From NCBI GenBank assembly GCA_947846985.1, contig CANTUZ010000025.1, positions 16,428,100 to 16,492,099 of the forward strand: 64,000 nucleotides of DNA. Direction: 5' to 3'. The DNA is from Fratercula arctica (Eukaryota > Chordata > Aves > Charadriiformes > Alcidae). Every line of letters starts with the position of its first letter. Position 1 is the first letter of the stretch. A program made the position numbers and the translations under genes. Of this stretch, positions 32,907 to 43,400 are shown in pieces. Under the pieces are notes generated by a model that had not been told where the DNA came from, did no database searches, and was given only the letters and a program-made list of their open reading frames with translations.

Positions 32907-33243
32907 TGTTGCAGAATGGCTTGAGGAGCAAGGTCATGGAACAATAGAGGAGTTATGTGAGATGAGAATAGCGTAGACAGCTCGGCGATGGGAAAGTACT
33001 AAGTAAACAAGCCATGAGAATGCAGAAGCAAGAATAAGGAGCTGATAAGAATAGGGAACTAAGGCTGAACCCTGTCGTGTGGACAGAGAGCCAATCGCAG
33101 TGAGCAGATGACTTTTATAATTAGCCAATATTCAAGCGATGATGTAACCAGTAGCTATATAATGAAGCGTATTCGGGCAATAAACTGAAGCTTGCTTGAT
33201 CACTCACATTGAGTCGGCTGCTTGTCTTCCCTCGCTCGTCGCA
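32907..33243 (+). repeat. 5' LTR of ERVK-B
   Basis: 337 bp, TGTTGCAGAATGG to CTCGTCGCA. CCAAT at about 33125, TATA-like CTATATAATG at about 33155 and AATAAA at about 33179. Compared with the 3' copy (39421-39766) I count about six substitutions and a 9-bp length difference. Confidence 0.9.
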
Positions 33244-33245
33244 AG

Positions 33246-33263
33246 TGGCGCCCGAACAGGGAC
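33246..33263 (+). promoter_or_regulatory. Primer-binding site, tRNA-Lys (ERVK-B)
   Basis: TGGCGCCCGAACAGGGAC two bases after the LTR, identical to the site of copy A. Confidence 0.95.
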
Positions 33264-33511
33264 CCCCAGCCTTGTTCCCACCGGACAGCGAGCTCGGAAA
33301 AGCACTGGTAGCAGCGACCAGGGGGTAAAAGACAGTACATGATATGGCTGGTACATGATATGTCTGTCCGTACCTGATCTTCGGATAATTAAGAGGAGGA
33401 TCGCCGTCCGAGGAAAGCTACCTAAACGGAAAAGAAAAAAGGCTGCAAACAGAGTAATCAAGGGATCATAAGTAATCAAGGGATCATAAAGAGGAAGTCG
33501 ACGCGTTGCAA

Positions 33512-34542
33512 ATGGATAGAGAGGTAGCTTTACAATTTTTACAATGCTTTTTAGAAAAGCGGGGAGTAGGCCCTATAAAAGATCTGGCCGGGTTAATTGC
33601 ATTAGGCAAAGCTCCAGGATACTTTAAGGACCCAGACGATATGTTTGAAGTAGAAGAGTGGCGAACGTTTGGAGATTGCTTATGGGATAAAGTTATAGAT
33701 GACGATAAAACTACAAAAAAGTTGATGAAATCTTGGCGAGACGTTATTAACTGTATGAAAAAGTATAAGGCGAAAAGGCAGCGGTACAAAGTTTGCTGCA
33801 GCTGGCAAAAAGTGCCAGGGAAAACCTTAGTGAGAGTGCTTTACTGGAACTATTATCTTGATGCCGACAATGAGGATTGCTCAGAGATCCGACTCAGTTT
33901 TTTGACCTTTCAACATGGACTAGAATTGGAGTGGAAATGTGGGAAGCAGTGCAGTCAGAGAATAAGGAAGCCTGGAACCTGGCAGGCACTTATCGACAGG
34001 TGAAGGGACTGATTGCAGGCATGCATGGATCAGCTGTTATTGCCGCCACAGCCCAGAGGGTGTTAGATGCAGCTGGGGAAGAGGGAAACAGTTCGTCCTC
34101 CAATGCATTTCCTGTAATAAAGCAGTCAGAAAAGGAGTTCTGGGGGGCGTCTGACGAATGGACATTTTTGCCTCCGCAACCGATCGCTCCGCCGTACTCT
34201 GGTCTACCGGAGTCATCCATGCAGGTTCCCCCCGACTCTCCTCAGCCTATGGAAACGTCATCATCCTCCGAGGACGTTCGTCTGAAAACCGTCTATCCAC
34301 CTAAAGATACTGCGGAGCTCCGTGACGCTCTCCGCGATCAACAGAACACTATGCAGCAATTGCTCGCGGAAATACAGAGACTTGATAAGGGTTTGAAAGC
34401 GGGCGCGATACGGGCTGCTTATAAAAAGGCTCATGAGGTTATCAAGGAGGGTTTGCAGGCGGTTGAGGAGAGGGTGTGTGGGAGTCCGGGAACGGGTGAT
34501 CCGTCTGAAACAGCAGCGGACGAGTCTGGGGATACGCAATAG
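33512..34542 (+). pseudogene. gag: ERVK-B gag, frameshifted
   Basis: ATG 33512 opens MDREVALQFLQCFLEKRGV, a betaretrovirus-like matrix start. The first frame covers matrix (to about residue 90) and then drifts. A second frame (33877-34542) carries TQFFDLSTWTRIGVEMWEAV, a proline-rich segment and a coiled-coil region (LRDALRDQQNTMQQLLAEI), ending at TAG 34540. At least one indel lies at about 33770-33880. Capsid and nucleocapsid are absent because the mosaic switches to ERVK-A soon after. Confidence 0.78.
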
Positions 34543-34660
34543 TGTAATGTATCAGAAAAGGGAGATAGTGTTAAAGAATAGAAAGTGAGGAGATGGATTT
34601 GTACTATGCTGGAAAACAGCAGAGATGGGTTCATAGGATGCGAATGAGTATTTGACTCGG

Positions 34661-35220
34661 AAATTTTTTGCTTGTATGGATACGTGATTATTGCTTATGG
34701 TTCCCTGAAGGGTGGTCCTACGATTTGGCTCAGTGGCTAAAAGTGGGGGAGGAATTGCAAACGTGGGAGACGCTGCACTTGTCCTTGCCAGAGCCCTGCA
34801 AGGGGTTGCTGGAGGGGCACCACAAGCTCCCCCAAAGGAACCTCAGTCTTTTGAAATGACACCCCCAGTTGCAGACCCTTAGCCTAAATATGCTCAAATT
34901 CCCAATTCTGAAAAACATTACCAAAAACAGAATTCAGGAGGCAAAGAGCCAGAAGATCCCTTTGATCCTGGCCTAATAAATCCAGAGACTGAACCTGATT
35001 TATGTCCACCTTTAACCCCGATTAAAGCTATGGCTGCCTCTGCTCCAACTGCGGAGGAGATTTTACAGCAACAGAGACGAAAGTCGTTATCGCGTTCCTC
35101 CATTATTAAGCCTCCTCCATTTGCGCCAGGTATCGCGTTTGTTCCTCCTTTTCAACCACTTATGTGTGCGCAGCTAGAATCAGGGTATAGCAGTGTATTG
35201 TCAGAATGTCAGGGGAGAAG
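34661..35220 (+). pseudogene. gag: MA2-gag fragment of ERVK-A, copy B
   Basis: Matches copies A and C from the middle of MA2 (VWxRDYCxWF, WLKVGEELQT) through the proline-rich segment (GSLPPEF in another frame, PLTPIKAMAAS) to about 35220. It lacks the MA2 start and has a deletion of about 110 bp after CCTTGCCAGA at 34791 compared with copy C, so the shared TAA is gone. Several stops are present. The left junction, near 34661, is in mid-gene, so this is recombination, not integration. Confidence 0.75.
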
Positions 35221-35816
35221 GACAGAGCCAGAGCGGACGCAAGAATAAAAGAGCTGTCTAATCGGCGGCTCTTTGAGCTGCTGAGAGCGCTACAGGCAGC
35301 GATTAAGCAACGTACTGCTCCATTTTGTGTCATCCACATTCGGAGTCACGTGTGGGACCAAGGGTTAGGAGAAGGTAACGCCCGAGCAGACAGACTGGTG
35401 ACAGTGGCAGCCCCCCAAGTGAATTCATCAAAGCCAGGGAATCACATGGCATGTTCCATCAAAACGCTAAGGGATTGCATCGACAGTTCAATGTCACTAT
35501 GGATGAAGCCAGAGGAATTGTGCGTGCTTGTCCCACCTGTAGTCACCACGGCCCTGGGCTCGGTTTAGGCGTTAACCCGTGAGGATTGGGTCCTTGTGAG
35601 CTCTGGCAGATGGATGTCACACATGTTCCCGAGTTTGGACGACTGAAATATGTACATGTTACTATTGATACTTATAGTGACTTTCTTTGGGCCGCAGCTC
35701 AGGCTGGCGAGAGGGCCTTACATGTAATTAGGCATCTTACGAGTTGCTTTGCAGTCATGGGACTACCATGAGAAATTAAGACCGATAATGGACCTGCTTA
35801 TACAAGTGAAAAGAGC
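35221..35816 (+). pseudogene. pol: RNase H end and integrase 1 (IN1), copy B only
   Basis: Pol sequence missing from copies A and C. The first frame has CVIHIRSHVWDQGLGEGNARADRL, an RNase H C-terminus. A frameshift follows, then a zinc-domain Cys pair and the integrase core in another frame: [10 protein letters not shown] with the first Asp and, near 35778, KTDNGPAYTS with the second. The core then breaks off at about 35810, before the Glu. It is a different integrase from IN2: the DNG motif is normal and many residues differ ([10 protein letters not shown] here against HVSVDLFSHL in IN2). Confidence 0.8.
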
Positions 35817-35821
35817 TGCCA

Positions 35822-35862
35822 CCCCCCCTCCTCCCCCCTCCCCCCCCCCCCCCCCCCGCCCC
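35822..35862 (+). repeat. Poly-C tract
   Basis: About 40 bases, nearly all C, including a run of 18 or more. It lies where IN1 stops and the family sequence shared with A (about 14155) and C (about 57350) resumes; those copies have C-rich but mixed sequence there. Confidence 0.85.
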
Positions 35863-36087
35863 AGCCATCTCCCTGAGATAGAAGTGGTGTTTTTTATGTC
35901 TGCTGTGTAAGTGTGTGTGGGTGCCAATTTATATCTGCTGATCAACATCTGTGCTACTGTTTGTTTGTTGCTGTGTGCAGTGTCGTTTGGTGACTCCACT
36001 TGAGCAGGTGTTCTGCCCGGTGTGGTACTGTTCTCGTACGTGACTAGGGCTGACACTCTGTCAAGCGAAGAAGTTTGTACATACACA

Positions 36088-36593
36088 ATGTTTAGATGTA
36101 AGGCGAGTGCACCCCAGGTAGATAGACCATGATGGGCTGTAGAACTGATGGAAGTCCTGAAATATTGGGGGCGTTTTCACCAGCCGACATGCTTACAGTC
36201 TCGGGAACAGCTTACCCATGCAGGGCGTATGACTGGTTGTTTGTTGTTTGCCTATAAGATCATGGTTGATTGGGAAAAGGAGTTAAGCTAGAATCTGTAG
36301 GATGCTCTGTAGGAAAATGAGAAACTTAAGGGTGAGCTCTTGTTGCAAGGCAGACTTTTATGTCAGCTGTAAGTGATGAGAGAAGAAAAAGGGAACAATT
36401 AGAAGGGAAATGTGCCGTCTTAGCACAAAAGTATGCCATACATGCTACAAGACAGCAGCAGAAAAAGAGAAATAAGACACCTGATTCAAGCAGTATTATA
36501 GAGATATGTTTTGGGTTTTTTTTTCCTATATGTATATATGTTATTGCACGCCTTTGTAAATTACTCTGTGTTATACCCTGTGAGACTAAGTGA
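36088..36593 (+). pseudogene. Unrecognised coiled-coil ORF relic, copy B
   Basis: Counterpart of 14415-14950 and 57608-58135. Its last 77 codons (36360-36593) are open: MSAVSDERRKREQLEGK, a basic stretch, then a hydrophobic segment (FFFPICIYVIARLCKLL). The A tract of the other copies is short here, so the reading frame across it is probably closer to the original. Confidence 0.4.
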
Positions 36594-36827
36594 ACCCCAG
36601 CAGAAGCGGTCTCTTGAGCAGGGGGGTGGAATATGGGAAAGCAATGGAAGATCAGCAAGGAGGATTGTAAATACGCTCAAGGGACTCGCACCTGGGTGCT
36701 GGAAAACACATCTATCACACTAATTGTTATTCAGTCTCAGATGCTTGCAAGAAAAACACTTAGATGACATCAGTCTGTAATGGACTCAGGGACACCTTAT
36801 CTAGCTGCCTGAGAATCTTGGCCTGTT

Positions 36828-37430
36828 GTGGAAGAAGATCAAAGCCCAGTACCAGCAAGAACAGGGAGTCCGCATGCGCTCTTCCTAACAAGGACTCTTT
36901 CGATGCCAAGGATTCTTGATAACAAGGACTCTCTCGCTGCCAGGGATAAATTTAGTAATGCTACTAGTACAGCTATTTCTGAGTTATTGCTAGATGTAGA
37001 TAGTATTCGACATGCGATGCTGCAAAACAGAGCTGCTATTGATTTTTTGCTTTTAGCTCACGGACACGGTTGTCAAGATTTTAAAGGACTGTGTTGTATG
37101 GATCTAAGTGACCACTCCAAATCCATCCATGCCCAGTTGCAAGAACTGCACCGACCGAGCCAGCAACTTGTGGAGACCACAGGGTGAAATCTCTTTGCTG
37201 GATGGACTTGGGGGTGGGGTTGGTTGAAGGAAATTATACTCATTGCCTGTGTGGAAGGAATCTGTCTGCTATGTTTAGTATGCTGTTTGCCGTGTTTAAT
37301 AAGCATTATACGATCAGTTGCAGATGCCACTTTGCATCATACCCTTGTACGAGTTGTAGAATATCGTCGTGTCCCAACTATGGGCCACAGGGTGGCATGT
37401 GCAAGGGATAATAGAGGATGGTTCGAGTGA
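36828..37430 (+). pseudogene. env: Envelope TM segment 1 (TM1), copy B
   Basis: TM ectodomain frame 36828-37187 with [18 protein letters not shown] and C-QDFKGL-CC, then a break and the anchor in frame 37224-37430 (VEGICLLCLVCCLPCLISII). Nearly identical to TM1 in copies A and C, including the break between ectodomain and anchor, which is therefore ancestral. Confidence 0.75.
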
Positions 37431-37789
37431 GACACGACGGAGAATTACTAGTTGAACGAAACCCAGTATGCATGTTGGGAAAAAGGGACTCAGTACTGTT
37501 GCTGAAAAACTATATGTGTATCCATGAGACCCTAACTTTCAAAGAAGAAGATAACAAGGAGGGAGTACAAGGGAGTCAGGTATCAGACATCCGCAGTTAG
37601 CAAAGCTGGATCATGAGTCTGGTGAGGCTTGCTGCATGTGCTGGCCACGCATGCAGCGACCCTAGCCTGTACTTTTCCATTCAATCCGGGACAGGATATA
37701 AGGGGGCTGTCTTGGGTCGGAGAGAGGGGGAGAGACATGAGCGCACTTTGAAGATACAGGGGACGCCCTGCAGTGCTGTGTCTGCCCAC

Positions 37790-38440
37790 CCCCCCCTCCC
37801 TGGTAGGTTCCACGTTCATTAACCCCAACAGCTCAGAAGGCATTACAGCACATTGCAGATTTGTTTATGATACATCAAAAATTTCAACCTTACACCCTGA
37901 TAGGACAGCGGGATGATACACTCGCAAAGAGCCTGACTGCATTAGAGTGGGTATTTTTGCCACATAACTTTTCAAAAAACAGTAACTATGATGATTGAAA
38001 TGTTAGCACAATTGATTTCACAGGGTCGTTTGCGCTGTCAGCAGCTGGCTCCTCTGCCATCATTTGTGGGGATTACCCTGCGAATGCTTACACCTGATGA
38101 ACTTTGGCAATTCGATGTTATACACATTATGGAATTGGGACGTTTGCACTATGTACATGTTTCAGTTGATTTGTTTTCTCACCTTGTTGTAGCTAGTGCT
38201 CATATAGGAGAGAAGGCTCGTGATGTTATTCGACATTGGTTGCAATGCCTTGCAGTCATGGGAGTACCGAAAACTGTAAAAACTGATAACAGACCAGCTT
38301 ATGTGTTCGCTAAAATACAGGCCTCTTTACAGACATGGGGTATCAAACGTCATCTTTGTCATCCAATGCTTGTCATGCGCTGTATTTTAGGCTGCTTACA
38401 GAAAATAGTGCAAAAAATGATTAATCAAGCTTTTTGTTGC
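37790..38440 (+). pseudogene. pol: Acceptor site, integrase 2 and env tail, copy B
   Basis: Follows the acceptor at about 37806. Integrase 2 runs to about 38345 with D in LWQFDVIHI and D in VKTDNRPAY; the Glu region is lost. Compared with copy C, 161 bp between two TAAACATGTCA copies (C 59883 and 60044) are missing. The env body is also missing, joined at AATGCTTGT (38365), leaving only the tail MRCILGCLQKIVQKMINQA. The Arg in DNR is shared by all copies. Confidence 0.78.
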
Positions 38441-38446
38441 ATAAAA

Positions 38447-38463
38447 AATAAAAAAGGGGGAAT
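38447..38463 (+). promoter_or_regulatory. Polypurine tract, copy B
   Basis: AAAAAAGGGGGAAT precedes the LTR fragment at 38464. Confidence 0.75.
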
Positions 38464-38698
38464 TGTGGAGATGATAGAGAGCAGCGCAGGGAATCTGTTT
38501 GGCCTTGATGAGACAAAGCTGTACCCGTGAGAGGCGCCTTGAGAAGCAAGTGCCAGGAGATATCAGCAAGGAAAGGAATGTGAAAAGCAAAGCTGCTGCT
38601 CCGTGTGAACAGTCAGAGACGATCAGTTAAAAGACACTGAGAAGTGCGTGGCAATCGACCCTCAACCTATCAGCAGGATGCTGCCCGCACGTGGACAG
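38464..38698 (+). repeat. Truncated 3' LTR of ERVK-A, copy B
   Basis: TGTGGAGATGATAGAG to CGTGGACAG, matching the first 235 bp or so of the LTR at 60165; it breaks off just before the TATA region. It is of the C type (TGTGGAG start), not the A type. Confidence 0.85.
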
Positions 38699-38785
38699 CT
38701 CGTGAAAATAGCATGCAGCCAATCAGTAAGAGTTAGAGTGCGTGAACAGATAGCATAATACTATAAATGTAACGATAGCCAATGT
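38699..38785 (+). repeat. Possible fragment of another LTR
   Basis: 87 bp with CCAATCAG at about 38719 and ACTATAAATG at about 38760, spaced like a CCAAT and TATA box. It does not match the ERVK-A or ERVK-B LTRs here, so it may be from a third LTR type. Confidence 0.35.
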
Positions 38786-39135
38786 CACCACAGAAATAAT
38801 TGAAAGTTTGTTAGAAGATCAGAATAGCCTGCGCCATGCGATTTTGCAAAATAAAGCAGCAATTGACTTTTTGTTATTAGCTCAAGGACATGGTTGCGAA
38901 GATTTTGAGGGTATGTGTTGTATGAATTTGTCCGATCACAGTGAATCGATTCACAAACAGTTGCAGTGGTTAAAAGAACATGGGTTTTTTGATGAGTGGC
39001 TAAGTAGCTTGTTTGGAAGTATTAGAATTGCTTGTTGAAGGCTTGCATATTATAATAATTCTTGTAATCATAAATTTGTGCTTATGTGTAGTCCTTTCTT
39101 GTATTAAGAGAGCTATGTTAAAAGTAATAAACCAA
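38786..39135 (+). pseudogene. env: ERVK-B envelope TM segment
   Basis: Ectodomain with [31 protein letters not shown] (CX6CC) and [11 protein letters not shown], ending at TGA 39036. The anchor is in another frame: LHIIIILVIINLCLCVVLSCI (about 39043-39105) and a short basic tail. It is related to TM1 and TM2 of ERVK-A but distinct. Most of env and all of pol of ERVK-B are missing from this mosaic. Confidence 0.78.
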
Positions 39136-39146
39136 GCCTGGATTGT

Positions 39147-39420
39147 TAAAAAAGGGGGAAAAAAAAAGGGGGGGAAAAAAAAGGGGGGGGAAAAAAAGGG
39201 GGGGAAAAAAAGGGGGGGAAAAAAAGGGGGGGAAAAAAAAGGGGGGGAAAAAAAAGGGGGGGAAAAAAAAGGGGGGGAAAAAAAAGGGGGGGAAAAAAAA
39301 GGGGGGGGAAAAAAAGGGGGGGAAAAAAAGGGGAGGAAAAAAAGGGGAGGAAAAAAAGGGGAGGAAAAAAAGGGGAGGAAAAAAAGGGGGGAAAAAAAAG
39401 GGGGAAAAAAAAGGGGGAAT
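39147..39420 (+). repeat. Expanded polypurine tract, about 19 A/G units
   Basis: About 274 bp of alternating A runs (5-9) and G runs (5-8), mean unit about 14 bp. The first unit (AAAAAAGGGGG) and the last (AAAAAAAAGGGGGAAT) look like a normal ERVK polypurine tract, and the array sits exactly where one is expected, ending one base before the LTR start. Units 13-16 share a GGGGAGG variant, so whole blocks were duplicated. The plus strand has no pyrimidine in the array. Confidence 0.93.
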
Positions 39421-39766
39421 TGTTGCAGAATGGCTTGAGGAGCAAGGTCATGGAACAATAGAGGAGTTATGTGAGATGAGAATAACGTAGAAGCAAGTTA
39501 CAGCTTGGCGATGGGAAAGTACTAAGTAAACAAGCCATGAGAATGCAGAAGCAAGAATAAGGAGCTGATAAGAATAGGGAACTAAGGCTGAACCCTGTCG
39601 TGTGGACAGAGAGCCAATCGCAGTGAGCAGATGACTTTTATAATTAGCCAATATTCAAGCGATGATGTAACCAGTAGCTATATAATGAAGCATATTCAGG
39701 CAATAAACTGAAGCTTGCTTTACCACTCACATTGAGTCGGCTGCTTGTCTTCCCTCGCTCGTCGCA
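39421..39766 (+). repeat. 3' LTR of ERVK-B
   Basis: 346 bp, TGTTGCAGAATGG to CTCGTCGCA. Same CCAAT, TATA and AATAAA layout as 32907-33243. The following bases ATAATT belong to the ERV3 LTR. Confidence 0.9.
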
Positions 39767-40449
39767 ATAATTAAAGCATTTATGACTAAAGTCACTCAAA
39801 CTCCACCTTGAAGATAACAAATAGTATAAAAATAGCCCGAGAGAGGGGGGATACTCAGGGAAGACACCATCACAAAGAACTCCATCACTGACTTCCGGGA
39901 TCAGTCGACAGACTGAGCCTTTCTTCCCCCCCATAGGGCCGCCTTTGGGTAAGACTTAGACTATACCGAGTGCTTTCTCAGGAAACTTAGAAATTTCTCT
40001 AGAGAATCTCTTTCCTACATTTATAGCCAGGCTGTATCGTTTATAACTTTGTCGCGCATTTGATATATGTAATAATACTTTCATTTGCACGTGCTTTGCA
40101 GACAGTGTATTTATCACCGGCAATCCTAAGAACCTATCTATCTGTTGTTTAAATAAACTGCACTGTTTAAGTAGCTAGTCGTTTCGGTTTCTCACTGAAC
40201 GCGACCAAAGACTCGGGAGTGGCCATGCTAGTTCATGAGCACGACTAGACTGAAGGTGCAGTCCACTATTAGTGTATCCAAATCGTAATAGTTTAATACA
40301 TATTAAACGCGATTGGACTGATAGTGCTGAATGGGGCATCACTCAGAATTTAAACCCAGCCGCACCTAGCCTCCCACCTTGGTGAGGAGTGTTAGAACGC
40401 AAGGGGGTTTATCTTCTGCCAAAACCGCTTTGCCCCTTTCCACGCAACA
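39767..40449 (+). repeat. Truncated 3' LTR of ERV3
   Basis: 683 bp matching 25448-26130 base for base except three CpG-site differences (40054, 40224, about 40443). It is followed by GTACT (40450-40454), the ERV3 target duplication. Confidence 0.92.
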
Positions 40450-40454
40450 GTACT

Positions 40455-43400
40455 ATCAAACACAGAGATACATTCTGACTCCATCTTTGAATTACAGGTT
40501 TCTGGACATTGGGAGACTCTTTGGGGCAAGTATTACTATTTGCTTATCCTATCCTTATACTTAGCCACATGATTGTGGCCACTATCAGAGCTAAAACACT
40601 AAACTTGGTGGTTTGACCTGGTACAGACATTTTATGTTCTCATCATAATACAGTTAATAGGTAAAATATATTAAAGTTTGCTAAGTATAGTGAAGATACC
40701 TTTTCTCCAACCATCTGAAGAGAATTGCTACCACTCAAATTGTTAGAAAACACGTTAACAAAATTCCCGTTCCCTCACACTTGACTTTCTGAAGCTACCC
40801 TATCCAACAAAAAGGTTTCCAAATCAAATTGTTAATATTTATTGAAGAGGAATAAGACTAGGATTCTACTGGGAAGTATGGATAGCAAAGACTTAACTTC
40901 CAGGAGCCAAATGTACAGCTCCTGGGATTTTCTACTGTTCTTGGAGACAAAGATGTTTACTCTGGCTGATTAGTTTTATGTTAGAAAAAGTGTCTTTCCA
41001 GGAGAGTCCCCAGAGTGACACTGACCCATTCCAGTTTACTGTTGTCTTTTTGGAAGTTTACATGACTTCAGGTAAAAATTTGTTTTGTGGGGCTCTGGAA
41101 GTGCAATCTCCTGGAAGAAAAACACTCATCTCATCCCATCCCTATATCCTTACATTTATTACCACAGAAGAATAGTTGGCATTCTGGAGGTCTTCTTGGC
41201 TTCTTACATGGAGCATGCCAAGATATCCAGCTGGATGAGTATCAGCCAAGGAAGTCTAATGTATTGGTGGGGAAGAGAGAAATCCTTTTCCCCATAGCTA
41301 GGACTTTCCCCCATAACGGTTCTCCATTCCTCAGAGAAACATTAGTGTTAGCCTTGAGGATATCAATGCTGGAAGGCCATTACTCCAGAAGACAGGAATT
41401 TCCAAATCTGAACTCAGAAGTGTTCATCAGAAGAAAAAATAGCTGAAAAGAATTTGCATAAAGACAGTTACTGTCAGCACGAAAATGATGCTTTCAGATA
41501 TCCTCCTTTCACAGGATTAATATTTGAGTAAGCAAATAACTCTTTGGCAAATTCTTTACTTATTGAATACAGACAATCAGTCAGATGCCTCCATGCATAC
41601 ACCACTCTCCATAAAAACAAAACCAGAAAAATCTGTGATCCAGTGGGTCTGCAGATAATGCAGGGCTCACCACAGATGCTTGGAAGAGCTTAGTCAAGTC
41701 AGGTACTGAAAAGGTCTTGTAAAGTACATTCCCATGATTATAATAAATTTCTGAGCCATGAACCCAAAGACACTATAAGGAAATAGGGAAAAATATTCAA
41801 CGCTAAAAGATTTGATACAATAGGGTCCCATAAAAACCAGAGAAATTAGGAGTATTTTCCAGACCAACAGATCATCAAGGTAACCTGCACACCAAGCTAT
41901 ATGGGAACGTCTGTTTCTTGCCAACAAGTAAGAAACGAAAATTAGTGTATGTGAACACCTTGCAAGGGCCCTAGACTAGAAGTGACTGGTTTTCAAAGAG
42001 AGGACCATAAATAAAAATAAATACATAATTAAATCTAGAGAGCTACTTTCCTCACAGAAGTTCAAAACACAAGACAGGAAACTGTTCAGTGAACCAGAAT
42101 ACAAGATCCTACAGGTCTCAAGTGATACTTCTACTAAGCTCCAGGCACAAAAGCAGGAACATTCAGTGAGGTGTTCTCATTGATAAACATCGTGGAGACC
42201 ACGGAGGAGTGATAGCCCCCAAAGAATTAACTTCTGAAGTGCAGGATTGATTTAGAAGCCAAGACTGCAGCAGAGCTGCTCAGTATCTCTCCTTAATTTC
42301 AACAGATAAGGAAACACCCATACCTTTTCCATCTCAAATGGAAATTTACTCCTGTGCTAATAGCTAGGAAGTTTCATCATTGCAGTATCTGAATAGCTTA
42401 CAGGTCAAATCAATGGATTTACTGTCATCATCCTTGTATGTTCAGTCTACAGTGAAGGTCACATTTCATAAAGGGGAAGGCGAGCTACAGAGAAGTTACA
42501 TGATTTACTAACTTCACAGAAATCTGTGCAGCACATGTAAGAATTCACATGCCTTAGATGTCAGAGTGCTTCCACAACAGCTTGCAATGCTATCATTTCA
42601 GGACCATTTTCTGAACTGTTGTGTCCTGTACTGGCGATGTAGCTTTGTGGCCAGTCTCCCTAACAGTCTGAGCTCTAGCTAAACCAGAAAAAAAGGAACC
42701 TGCGCTTTCCTTTTTTTTTTTTTTGACAGTTTTCACCAGTAAGACATTTCATATATTCTTGCCTTCCCCTTTCAAGGATTAAGGTGAGAGAGAACTGAAG
42801 CAAGATAGGGGCAAAAATTAAAGTAGTAACTGTACCATAACACATCTGCCTCTGAAGTGAGAGGGAACAGACAGCACCAAAACATCTTCAGATCTGACAG
42901 GTTACTCTGCTACCAAGCTGCACTAACAGGTGAGACATGTCACTCCGTGACAAGTATCAGAAATAAAGGAGCTTAATGCAAGTGCAAGTGTTTTCAAAGA
43001 TTTCTCTGTTGTGCAACAGGAGAAAACAAGCAGTTCTAACAAAACGTGGAGATTTTTATCCCCTAAGCTGCAAAGCTTTAAAATTAGTACTTTGTGTGTG
43101 CTTGATCTTTTAATGTTTGCATTCATTAAGAAGCAAAACAACCATGTATATGAAATGCCAGAGAAATATGGATCCATAAATAATGCCACATTCCTATTCA
43201 CACCTAATCTAAATATTAATGTAGTAATTTACCAGCAAAAGATGCAAACTATTCTTTACATGTTACATTGTATTAACGGTTAACCACATGACATGTTTTA
43301 TTATGAGGCTCTGAATTATGTTTAAGACAAGTTTTTGTTTTCAGTGGAAGCTTTGGCGTTGAAATGGATGGACAGAGGCAAGGAAGTCTAGTCACCTCTC

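Larger units (their letters stand above)
32907..39766 (+). mobile_element. ERVK mosaic (ERVK-B ends, ERVK-A interior)
   Basis: The outer parts belong to a second ERVK family (ERVK-B): 5' LTR, lysine primer site, gag, and at the far end env TM, an expanded polypurine tract and 3' LTR. The middle, about 34661-38698, is a fragment of the compound ERVK-A family (copy B). The bases before the 5' LTR (ATGACA) and after the 3' LTR (ATAATT) do not match, and the flanks lie in different parts of ERV3 (env and LTR). Recombination between two insertions, or a flanking deletion, is therefore likely. Confidence 0.8.
25035..40449 (+). mobile_element. Large env-bearing ERV (ERV3), 3' half invaded by an ERVK mosaic
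   Basis: LTR, gag, pro-pol and env in order, with matching GTACT flanks. ERVK-derived sequence (32907-39766) replaces the end of env and the first 413 bp of the 3' LTR. The remaining 683 bp of the 3' LTR differ from the 5' LTR at only three positions by eye, all at CpG sites. Gag has no visible zinc knuckle. The class is unresolved: RT has YIDDILIGG, and the 5-bp duplication fits class III, but env is unlike the gamma- or beta-type. Confidence 0.85.

Noticed and set aside
39147..39420. CRISPR-like array
   Set aside because: No spacers; the units are only A and G runs at a polypurine-tract position.
39000..39458. Minus-strand frames rich in Pro/Phe and plus-strand frames rich in Lys/Gly
   Set aside because: They are translations of the expanded A/G tract. 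Only the first part of the plus-strand frame (membrane anchor) is real TM sequence.
41087..41446. 119-codon frame in the unassigned region
   Set aside because: Uses a weak alternative start and has no family features.
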